This document shows positions 11,957 through 27,150 of a DNA stretch of 64,000 nt, in pieces. Each line of letters opens with the position of its first letter. The first letter of the stretch is position 1. Below the pieces are notes generated by a model that saw only the letters and a program-made list of their open reading frames with translations, did no database searches and was not told the origin of the DNA. The stretch spans positions 4,651,501-4,715,500 of the forward strand of contig BSDZ01000080.1 in the NCBI GenBank assembly GCA_030268105.1, read 5' to 3'. The position numbers were made by a program, and so were the translations under genes. The DNA is from Volvox africanus (lineage: Eukaryota; Chlorophyta; Chlorophyceae; Chlamydomonadales; Volvocaceae).

Positions 11957-14236
11957 CAGCAGCCGTAGCTCCTGCAGTAGCATATGGCGTGGCACTGGCT
12001 GCCAGGGACTAGAGCACGGCGTCACATTTTCCTGGATGGAGCAGAGTGAATGCAACTTGGTTAGAGCTCGCCGCAGGACGGTGTTATTGACAGAGGAGTT
12101 GACGTGGTAAAGGTTGAGGGCAGTTGGATGTGCGGCCCTACCGGCAGAGTGGGGGTCATATGTACAGAGAGTTGTAGCAGGGCGGGTTGGAAGGCTGCGA
12201 TGACTGTTTCGAAAAGCTTGGTTGGACAGAATCACGCGCAACTTACGGCGCTGCAGTTTCTGTTGCTAGATTTTGTGGGTCGCGGTTAAGTGTGACGTTT
12301 CGACAGTGTTGGGTGCTACCGTCGCCATCGCTGCCCGCCTAGCAAGTAAGGTCCTGGGTCGGCGCCAATTTAGGGTAATTTAGGGTAATGGCAGGGGGAG
12401 TGGAGAGACATGGGGAGGGGGAAAGCATTGCAGAGCGGCAGGTGTGCTAAGTCCTTAAAGCCTGGGTAAGGCAGTATTTAGGCATGGTAGAACTAAACGC
12501 AATAACCATTCAGTATTACCATTGGTCGGCCGGTGTAATGGAATGCCGCACCGTGCGCTGTCGTTTCAGAACGATTGTTATAAGTATCCGTGATGCTTGG
12601 TTGTGTAGCAATGTACTTAAGGCCTTTCTGGCTCGGCGAGTGAATAAATACTGTGAGGCACACAGATGGGCGAGTAGTAGCTTTGGCGCATACGGATGGA
12701 AATACGGGTGCTGGAGTTACAGGCGCATGCCCTCCACTGCCCCCATGCGTTACGGCGTAAAATGCAGTCCGTGTAGCTGCCACTCTCTGCCGTGTATCGC
12801 CTTGGTTCCCCCGGCAGATTCATTTTTGCGCGGCATACACGCAGCACAGCAAACTATAGGACCGAGGCTTGCCCTTACACAAGTCAAATGCTTGCTATGA
12901 CGTTGGTGGCCTTATGCCTTCGGTGTTTTTAGCTTTTAAAATACGATGATTGTGAAGCGGTGGCGTCCTTCGCGATACGGTGTACCAGGTAAAGATGGGG
13001 TTCGGGTACTGACGTTCTTTTCGACGACTTGTGGACGTTCCTTACTCTAGGTTTGTGCGGCCTCGTGGTGACACAGGGCCTTTACTGAACGCGTAGTGCG
13101 TATTTTGACATGGCGCCCAGGTTTGCGTCTTGGGTGAAGCACATGAACCGTTGTTGAGGGGTAACTGAAGGCCCACAGGCAGGGACTCGACACCCGCCAA
13201 CCAAGCGGACGAGCGGGGATATTCTTTTCCACACCTTTACTCGACTTTCGCTGCTATGCTGCGAGGGCCTGCTGTACGTCTTTTTGATGCGGTCTGGGTT
13301 GCCCTTGCACTCATGTTGACGGGTTGCTTGCCGTGATTTAAAATGCAAGTGCACTTTAGGGTCGAAAATAAACTAATATGTTTCAACTTCATGGAGAAAG
13401 CAGTAAAAGATACGAGTTTGCGAGCATGACAGAGGAAGTTGTTTGTCCCTCTGTTGCCCCTGCTATTGTCGGACTGTCAGGCGGTCAGGGGCGGCCGCCC
13501 CTTATCATACCTCCACCTGCCCCCAGGAGTACCTACTTCACCCTAATTAATCAAATCCGTTCAACTTCAGTATAATCATGCTTGTTATTTGAGGCAATAT
13601 GCAATGCCGCAAATTTCTGTCGGCTGGACCAGCTGTGTACGGCTACTTGAAATAAATGCCTGACGATATCAACGACGGTACAGTGAGAATTACTTTCAGG
13701 GTTGACATATTGATTTATCATAACATAAAGGTCGCAAAGATTAAGTTTCGGTGCGGCACTGCGTGGAAAGGTTAAGAAAAGCGCGCTTCGTAGCGTTTTA
13801 GGATGTATGCAACATGGCTCCGTAGCGGAGTATTTGTTGTTCACAGTTCGGCCACGAGAAACGTTTAGTTTGCGCGAGTAGTTTCATTTCCATTGACTCC
13901 CCGAGTACAAGGTTTTGTTCGATCGGTCTATTCAGCCGAATGAGCACGCCAAATCGTCTAACAATTATCAACAAAGATTATATTGTTTTATTATATATTA
14001 TGGATTGCACAGCTTGAAGGCAACACGCAACAAGGGATTGAAGTAATGCCGTTAGTGACCAACGAACGCAATCGTACATTTTCTGCTGACTTTGCTGGGG
14101 CCAAACATAACGCTATAGAAATAGTGCTGCGCGTTGAAAAATTGATATGGTGCATGCAACCAATAATTTTTGTTAGCTTACGTTACCTAATTCACTTAAT
14201 AAACATACCAGCAACGATACCCGTTTGCGAAACACT
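11957..14236. other. Intergenic region between ankyrin and GulLO genes
   Basis: No supported gene. The left part should be the 3' UTR of the ankyrin gene, with a TGTAA at about 12534 as one candidate processing signal. The right part, from about 13550, is AT-richer and should hold the promoter of the oxidase gene. A doubled AATTTAGGGTA motif occurs at 12367-12388. Open frames on both strands are short and unlike known proteins. Confidence 0.5.
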
Positions 14237-17200
14237 ATGGGATGCGTACTAGAGACATGCCCACTTTTTCGGAAGATGCCGTTGCGCAAAGGGAGGGGCT
14301 ATATCCAGCTCGGTTTGACCATAGCGTTGATGTTCTTGCCCTTAGCGTCAGCCGTGGCAGCAATGGTACGCCAGGATGTATGCAAAGTTAGTATGCCAAT
14401 AATAATTAGTCGAGTCTTCTTGAAGCTGGGCATCTTGTGCAAGGCTTTCTGTGCTACAACCCCCACTTGACGGACTCGGCGGCTTCTAGTCTTAGAGCAC
14501 CGCCCCAATGAATAATGCTGTAGAACCAATTTTGTAGATTTGGTTTAACTTGCAAAAGATACTTTTGAAAATGGTCATTTGTTCTCCATCTTGCCGTGCT
14601 CCTAATCTGTCCGCAGGATATTAAACTGCAAGACTTGGGACGTGAGCTTCAAACAATACGAAGCGGTCTCGGCTGGAATGATTGCACTTGTGGGGCGGTT
14701 TTACGGCCAAAGCACACGGAAGAGGTTGCGGACATCGTCCTAGCGCTATACCGCGATCATCAAACCTCCGGCCAGAAGTACTTGGTCCGCGCGACGAGCC
14801 AGGAGTTTGTGTCCCACAACAACCTTAGCTGCGCTTGTGCGGGTATCCCTGCTGATACCCGTGCAGTGGTAATCGACATGTCAGGTTTAGACAAGATACT
14901 GGAGTTCAATGACGAACAAGAAACAGTGACTGTTCAGGCAGGAATAACATTTGAGGTAAGCAGCTATAGCTACATCCACATGGGGGTGTGCATCGCATCT
15001 ACGAGGGCTCCAACTGGTAGCTAACAGACCAAGTGAATGAACCACCCCACATACGCACTGCACAAGCAGGACTCCCAAAGGTGGTGAGTCTTGTCCCATT
15101 CCACACGTGCCAATTTATATTCATGCTTGTGGGTCATTCTCAAATCGAAATTGTTGTTTGCGGTCCAGCTTCCCGACAAGCTTTGAATATGGATAGCGTT
15201 GCACTGATGCCATTCTGTAACGCGGGCATCACATACCAACAGGCATTGGAGCGGACCCTGCTTGAGTATGACATGAGTCTTCCTGGGGTAGTAGTCGCAC
15301 CACAACTGGGCGCCATGACCTTGGGCGCGGCCATCGTCACTTCTGCACACGGCAGCTCGCTTGTTGGGCCAGCCACCATTGCGCAGTTCCTCCACTCAGC
15401 CCTGCTAGTTGACGGAACAGGTAAGCGTTGAACTGGGGACAGTCTGCTACGCAGCCCAGGCCCAAGTGGGGGACATACACCTCGTCTCAGAGCACAGCCA
15501 AGAGCTGCTTTGCGGCGAAGAGTTAATATCCAATGGGTTTACGCAAGCAAAGCTCAAGTATCTCGTCGCTATTTCCGGGAACAGGGTTGAGGAAGGACAC
15601 ACTGGCAGGTTACTGTTCCCCAGAAATTCCCAAGGCTGTGCCCCGGTGCGACACAGCTGCAGGCGTATGTGCTCTGACGTACAATGCCGGTGTTTTTTTG
15701 TGGACACAAACGAGCTTCCGGGACTTATGTTGCCATGCCGTGCCTCTTGCCTTTGCCATTTACAATCTAGGGGATATCCAGGTCTTGGACAATCCTGGCC
15801 AGGTCCTAGAGGGCAGTTTGGGCATGTTGGGCTTGGTGACGGAGGCTACAATGTACGTGCAGAAGAGAAAGAAGATGGCGGTGCGGCAGATCCAGGTGCG
15901 CGTCGACGGGGCGTCATGCCTTGAACCTTGCTGGGAGAAGGATGCGGGACAGGCGTCCGTGCACATAAAGCAACTTTCGTGTGTTTTGGGGCTCGGGTTT
16001 GCAAACGCGTTTCGCATCTGCCGATTCATTAGCAATTTCAGGGCCCACTTTAGATCATGATCATACCTATTTGATTGCAATATGCCTCCGGTGACTTGCT
16101 AGAGCTCAGCAAGACTTCACTCAGCAAACCTTGTGCGATTTCTGGTAGAACATGTGCCCTCTGCTCCCAAACTCATGGCGCGTGCAAAGGTGTTGCGTCG
16201 CGTGAATGCACACGAGGTAACTCAGCTCTTAATGAGCACCTGGCCAAGGCCGGTGACAAGGAAATCATATCTCTGGGAAAATTGGAGGACGTCGTAGCCT
16301 TTCTGATTTTGAAAGACTTGTATGTATCGGGCAGTCTTCCGGGCGGTGCCTGTCTTTCTCTTTTCCCTGTTCGTCAGATGCAATCCTCGCGCCGAGCTGA
16401 ACTGGTTTTCCACGTCCTAAAGCCACATGCCAAAAGGACTTTTGAGCATCTCGTTTATTTCCGCATCGCAGTCCGAGGACTTTGACCTGGTGGCCGACCT
16501 TCGAGACATTATTGATAATAGCGAGGCGCTCGCCCTGGACGTGACCTGGAACCCCACCGCGGGAATGTACCAGGCGCGCGTGTGGCACGAGACAGATGCT
16601 GTTTCACGAGGCGATGCGCGCAACGTGCTGTTTCAGCAACCGGCCGACTGGTTGATGGAGGTGGGTCGCACACCGGGGCGCATGTGTGCGGACATTTGGG
16701 GCCTGGGAGGTTGTGGCAGCATTCTATCGCTGGCGTCATGTGACATCCGCAGCGTCAACAACAAAGCTGATATTTCTGATGCATTTTCATGCGCTCTGGA
16801 CCACTAACCTGTTGGACAGGGCTGGGCATTGCCGTCACGGCTGCCCGAGGTGGGGCTGCTACATCTCCGATTACCTTCGGCCACTGGGGGTCATGCCTAC
16901 ACACGAGGGTCTTGTCGCCTCCAATTCCTGTAGCTGCTGTGTTATCAAATCACGCGGCATCCCTCAGCCCCAACCACTCCCATCCAGTGTAACTTCAGCC
17001 CCTTTGACACGGACACACCAATTCGCAATACTCTCAGATGTCCATTTGGGTTTACTCGGCCTATGTTGCCCAGCACCTTCGGTGCTCGCCCATCGTTCCC
17101 AACCGAATGCAAGTGCCTCTTGGAAACGTTTACCATGCAATGCTCTCCTTGGAATACCGGTGCGCCACTCTCACAAAATTGCAACCTCTACTACTCACCC

Positions 17201-18252
17201 TACATAACCGGACACACCCGAGCTCGTCCCTCCAACCGACAGCTGCCCGAGCGCGTGTTCCGCGACCAGCTGGACCTGATGGACCGCGAGGGGCACATGT
17301 GCGAAGTGATCGGCGAGCTATCGCACCTGCCATATTTTTTGCATTCTGCGGGAAACGAGCCGGATGAGAGCACGCCACCCGACACTGCTATCGGCTGGCT
17401 TAACCAGCTGGCATCGGCGTCTTGCAGCGGCGCCGCAGACATTGCACCTGTGCCCGACCTGTGTCTGTTGACATCTGCCAAGTTCACGCCACACGAGCTG
17501 GCAATCAACTCGCAAGACTTCTCCGCCTGGCTTGCAGACGCACGCGCAGTGCTTCGCCATGCCCTAGGCTGCCCGCCCTTCGTGCTCAATTTCCGCTTCG
17601 TGGGTGAGAGCGACGCGCCCCTGGCTCTCAGCAGCGGGCGCCAGGTGGTAGCGATTGAAATGTCGACGCTCAGCTCGCACCGTGCAGAGCGCGATGGGTT
17701 GCACGTCAAGTTTACAAGGATCCATGACGAATTGCTCCAGATGACGATGTGCAAATATGGTGGCCGGCCGGCGTGGGCATACGCGTCAAACCGGCTGCTG
17801 CGTGGTGCGCCGTGTGCAGTACGCGACCTGTATAGCCCATCCTTTGAGCAGTTTTTGGAGTTGCGCTCATCATACGACCCGGCGGAGCTCTTCCTGCCGC
17901 CGCTTTTCCAAGATGTGATCTACAGGCGCGCCCCCGTCTACTACCCTGGTGAGTTGGGCAAGCACGACGGGAGTGGGTCACTAAAAGCATGACCACCCCA
18001 GTAGGCAAATTAAATTCTACGTGGCTCGGGTTAACGAATTAGGTATATGGGATCTTTCTAAAAGGATGAAGCTTTTTTGTGATTGTTGCCTAATGGCTTT
18101 CGTCTCCTTTTGTAGGATGCGCCGTACGCATGGACTGTTTTTGCACCACTGACGACCATTGCGGCCCCGACCACGAGTGCGTGCCCGGCAACGAATTCCC
18201 CCAATACCGCGTGTGTGCACCCGTGACCGACAAGTCTAAATTCGAGCTTTGA
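14237..18252 (+). CDS. L-gulono-1,4-lactone oxidase-like FAD protein (plant GulLO type)
   Basis: Seven exons: 14237-14386, 14617-14955, 15243-15420, 15771-15895, 16472-16660, 17243-17948 and 18116-18252; all frames join, 607 residues. A second in-frame ATG at 14276 would begin a cleaner signal peptide (MPLRKGRGY then a hydrophobic run) and give 594 residues; I think it at least as likely. Residues ~65-250 form a PCMH-type FAD domain: AVLRPKHTEEVADIV, the flavin-region motif EFVSHNN (H117), SLPGVVVAPQ, TSAHGSSL, EGSLGMLGLVTEATM. The C-terminal half is an ALO domain with KYGGRPAWAYASN and YDPAELFLPP. The last exon encodes a Cys-rich tail (CFCTTDDHC...CVPG...RVCAP) matching the tail peculiar to plant GulLO proteins. 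The family oxidises sugar lactones with oxygen, in plants linked to ascorbate. Exon 1 uses a weak GTTAGT donor. Substrate unproven. Confidence 0.87.
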
Positions 18253-20265
18253 CCCCTTGGTGGCCTGGCGCCGGACCCGCGACTGGAGCCACCAACCCTC
18301 GTGAGCACCAATTGTACTGCTGCACGCCATCGTAGTGCAGCGGCCACTAGGATCGCTATGCTAAATGAGTCATCCACACTAGTACGTCAGTAGATCCGGG
18401 CGCCGTTGCATAGAGCAGAAGCTAGATAGGCGCTGAAATTGAGGCAGGCGTCCAAATGGATAGTTAGAGAAGCCATGAGGCATAAGGTGTGTAAAACGAT
18501 GGGGCCAAGGCCAAGCTTGGGGGACTTGGATATCATGCTCCGCCGTTTGGAGCCAAGTGCCTTGAGAGTAGAAGCGCTGGAACTCTTCAACAGCTAAAAT
18601 GTCCATGATTACCAAATGTGATGGGCCTTGGGGGCCAATGAATACAATGAATGCCTGCACAAGCATGGACCATATACGATAAGGCGAAGGGCGCTGATGA
18701 ACGTCGCACAGATGTATTGCAGAATCCGAGACGTGTAGTAGAGTTTCACGACGGCGTGTCGCTTGGCGTGCAGGGCCTGGAGCTGCCTCAGATTAGAGCA
18801 GTGGCAGAGACCCTCCGAATCATGGCGTTGGGTCATATGGCCTCTTAATGTGGGCTAGCTCTAGCGCTTGACCCAGCCTGGGTCTGCCTCCTGCATCCTT
18901 GCGTGCATGTGTTAACTGTCTGTAGCGTTGGTCTGTCCTAGCGACTCGTCATTCATTGACGCCAACCTTATCACTATCAGCACCTGTACGCGGAAGTTCA
19001 GTGACTACGCACAGTGATATCGTCCTTAAGGTTTTAAATGGCTGCTGGAGGGAGAAGAGGATTGTCGGAGTGCTGTGTGCCCGTAGGGCTAGTCATGCTC
19101 GTAGGGCCATGTCAGCTGGAGGGAGTGCACAGGGAGCGCATGAGCGTACAGGTGCAAAACATATGGATCTTAGGGTTTCAACCGTGTCGTAGGCGAAGGC
19201 AGCAGCAAAGGTGAAGCTGTTTACGACGAGCTGGGAATGCACTTGCTGATGCTGTTATGATTACGAATTTTAATGCCCGGGGTATCATGCTGAAGATTCT
19301 CTCTGCTGCGTGCCGCGGATTTGTCGGCCGGGCAATCATTAGCTTTGGCATTACCAAAAGCCGCATCCAAGAGTTCACGAGTCATGCGGATGCACGTGTG
19401 AGCATATCCAGAACAAAGAGTACGAGGAATACAAGAAAGCTACAGCCTTTTCCCAATTGCTAGGGCAACAATCCCTACTGCCGAGCGGACCCGCGACAGC
19501 ATTCCAGCAACCACACAGTGACTACAAAGGAGGGATCAGCAAAGCACACCTAGGTAACTACAGATCTGAGTGCTAGACAGCATTCAAATATACACAGTAA
19601 CTAACACAAATGACGGAAGACCGAATTACATAAAAACATGCAACAAAGCTAGTTCCTGCGCTTAATTATACCCGGACTCCGGTTCCGGTTCTTTGGTGGA
19701 ATGGAGAATCACACCAGGCCACTGTGTCAAATCATACGTCATACACCTGCCGGTGGAAGGAATACACCTGGCAAACTCGTTCGGCGGGCGGTCCAGTCGT
19801 TGACTCTCAAGAAACGTTTGGGTTCGGGAAGACGAACTCGTCGGCACCTCTGGCACCACAACACATGAGTCACAACACATGAGTGCATGCGGGCATGCCG
19901 AGCTCTCATCTCCTTTCCTCCTATCGCGATCCAAACGCACAGACCGCCCAGGAAATGCGAAAATTTCCTGAAAACAGTGGGACAACAAAATATGCCCTGG
20001 TCCAGCAGCCCAGCAGTTCCGATAGCGGTCACACTTAAATGATTTTGCCCAAATACACTTGCAATTGGGTTCACACTACAATCACACGGGCAGGCCAGCA
20101 TTCCATCACGCTACTGATAAGATACAAGCTGGACTTCGGAAAACAACGCAATGGATGAAAGACCGCGCCACCAATGTCGGTCTAGCCTGCTGTTCTAGTC
20201 TCCAGCGCAATCATACATGCTAAATTTCGTGCCCCTTGCGGTACACCGCAAGATCTTCCAAGCTT
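18253..20265. other. Intergenic region between convergent GulLO and MATE genes
   Basis: Both neighbours end here, so this holds two 3' UTRs. A plus-strand TGTAA at about 18488 may serve the oxidase, and a minus-strand TGTAA (TTACA at 19626-19630) may serve the MATE gene. A 95-codon minus-strand frame at 18379-18666 was examined and has no recognisable domain. No other feature seen. Confidence 0.5.
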
Positions 20266-25122
<4,857 letters not shown>

Positions 25123-26007
25123 TCCGCGATGACATCCGATTAAAGAGTGCAAAAGGAAATGTCAGTTTACATTGCAAATTACCGATGGCTTGCGAAAGGA
25201 GGTATATCTTACTGCAGGCCCCCAGTTGCAAGGCCCCCGGCGCCAATCGCCCAATCCCGTATGGAATCCGGATCCTTGTTTTCTATGAACACATCTTGAC
25301 TCGTTTAACTTGTGAGCTTGTACTATAAAGCAATCATATCAAGAGGAAAAGTCCTTAGAGCGAGTTGGTTGTGGGGTATATTTTTTCCTCTAATGCTGGT
25401 TGTGGGGTGCCATAGCTTTCTTCCCTCAAAGCATCTCCGCATTATGGATCCTTTTCTTAAAACGTTATGGATGCCTAATAGCGGCCGGGTATAAAAGTCG
25501 TCCTCTATCTGGGCTGACTTGGGGGCGTGCAGTTCGCCTGTCTGCACCGGATGTCATATGTGCTAGCGAGCAGTTGTTGTTTAATACATCTTTTACAATA
25601 ACCCTGCCAATAGCCATGATTTGCAGCTGTTGCCATGCCGTGTTCATGTTGTGCCTTAAGTGCTTGATTTCATAACCCACACCCGGACGTGAGTTGCCAA
25701 GCACCCTACAGACAATTAATTACGCAGTTGTCTGCCCGAAACGAATGTAGGCACTTCGAAAGAACGGGACCCACCGGCCAGCAAATACACCACCTTCTGA
25801 GGAGCCCTGTAACTGCCAGTAGCAGCATTCCAGCCATTACGTGGGCAATGCAGGCCATCCACGAGCGCGGCTCCTAAATTTCTCTTTTAAGTAAACGCTA
25901 GCTTATCCAGCTACATATATATTTAAATCCAGTACCCCGAACAAACACTTGCATTAATGAAGAAGCGCAAGTGCCACCACCAAGTCACAGTCGCGAAGTA
26001 GCATTTC
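25123..26007. other. Spacer between HVA22/REEP 3' end and MATE 5' end
   Basis: Both flanking genes are on the minus strand, so this holds the 3' UTR of the HVA22-like gene and the promoter of the MATE gene. A minus-strand TGTAA (TTACA at 25592-25596) is a candidate processing signal. No coding content recognised. Confidence 0.5.
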
Positions 26008-27150
26008 TTATTTGACCTTGTTTTGCTCCATTGCTGCCTGTGTCTGTGCCTGCGCCTGCGCCAGCTTTACGGCCTTCAGCGCTTGCTCCTGGGCCTGCAT
26101 CCAAACGTACCTAGATAAACGACCATAGCAGAAGCCTCATAAAACGGACGAAGGATAGTATACCATAGCCATCATATAATGCAGAAGCTCGTCGCTCATT
26201 GGCCCTCCACAGCCCCTTACGTTCTGAACAGGCTAACGACGACCCACTGTACCTCACCTGCTTCAGAACCTGCTCCGCTATGGCGGGGCCTTTCGTATCG
26301 ACAAGCTTGGCAATAGTATTAACTACATCGCTGTTAAGCGCGGCATCAGCCTTGCCAAAGAAACGTTCAAAAAACTTGTCATGCTTCAGGAACTGCAAGA
26401 GTGTAATCACTCGATGAACGTTTGCGGTTTCGAGCACAGACAGTCCACGCCGTGCAAAAAAAGTGCCATCTGACATTTTACCTGCGGAAGGATGTACTCC
26501 TCGTAAAGCTTGCGTGCACCCTGTTGAAAAAGATATGAAGGCGAGGGAAGTCTACAAGCTCAGGATAAGCAGGGTTGGAGCTGCAGGTATCGCGAAAATG
26601 GCATAACACAGAGGTTCCGTGCGCCCGTGCTCTTTCCCCGGTCCCGTTATCCAATGTACCTGGGTTCCCGGCGCAATCATCCAAATAATAATCAGCAACT
26701 TGATTTCGTAGTACAGTGGAATCCTGTTTGCATTCATGTAGAAAACAGGTTTGGCACGTTAGATTACCGCCCTGTTACCAAGAGCTCCACCTCACCACTC
26801 GAGGACAAATTCTGCGACAGCCTCGAATGTGGTAGAAATCGCATAAATGACCTATACATGAGCAGAGATTGTTGCGTGTTGGGAAAGGGCGCGGAGGATC
26901 GTCTCGTTCCCAACAAGAGTTATCCATACTGTCTTCAGCAAGCTTCCTCACCCAGTATGTAAGCCACTGCAATTGTGAAAGATAAACACTGAAAATCAGG
27001 GCTGAAGTCCTGGCGAGCACTCAAAAGCGACCGACCAACCTGGGTGTCGTCGACCTTGGACACACTCTGGATTGCCTTGAGAGATGCATACGTAGGATAC
27101 ACAACTTGCGTAATGAGGCATAAGTAATAGCTCAGAGAAAGCGACCACAT
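26008..27150 (-). CDS. HVA22/REEP (TB2/DP1) family ER-shaping protein
   Basis: Seven exons on the minus strand: 27150-27040, 26966-26952, 26851-26796, 26723-26660, 26520-26482, 26392-26258 and 26094-26008. They total 507 nt and give 168 residues with every join in frame. Family motifs appear in order: VVYPTYASLKAI, KVDDTQ-WLTYW, VIYAISTTFEAVAEF, W-IPLYYEIKLLIIIWM and GARKLYEEYILPQ. These are the hairpin membrane segments and the conserved 'KVDDTQWLTYW' core of TB2/DP1/HVA22 proteins, which curve tubular ER and affect vesicle traffic. The C-terminus is a charged, Ala/Gln-rich segment (AQEQALKAVKLAQAQAQTQ) likely to form a helix. Exon 2 is only 15 nt and encodes WLTYW. The start Met directly precedes the first hydrophobic segment. 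Confidence 0.92.

Noticed and set aside
12367..12388. Telomere-like TTTAGGG doublet
   Set aside because: Only two copies with an 11-bp period; algal telomere repeats are 7-8 bp and occur in long arrays.
18379..18666. 95-codon minus-strand ORF that might be a transposon fragment
   Set aside because: No integrase, reverse transcriptase or other motif could be recognised, and there is no repeat boundary around it.
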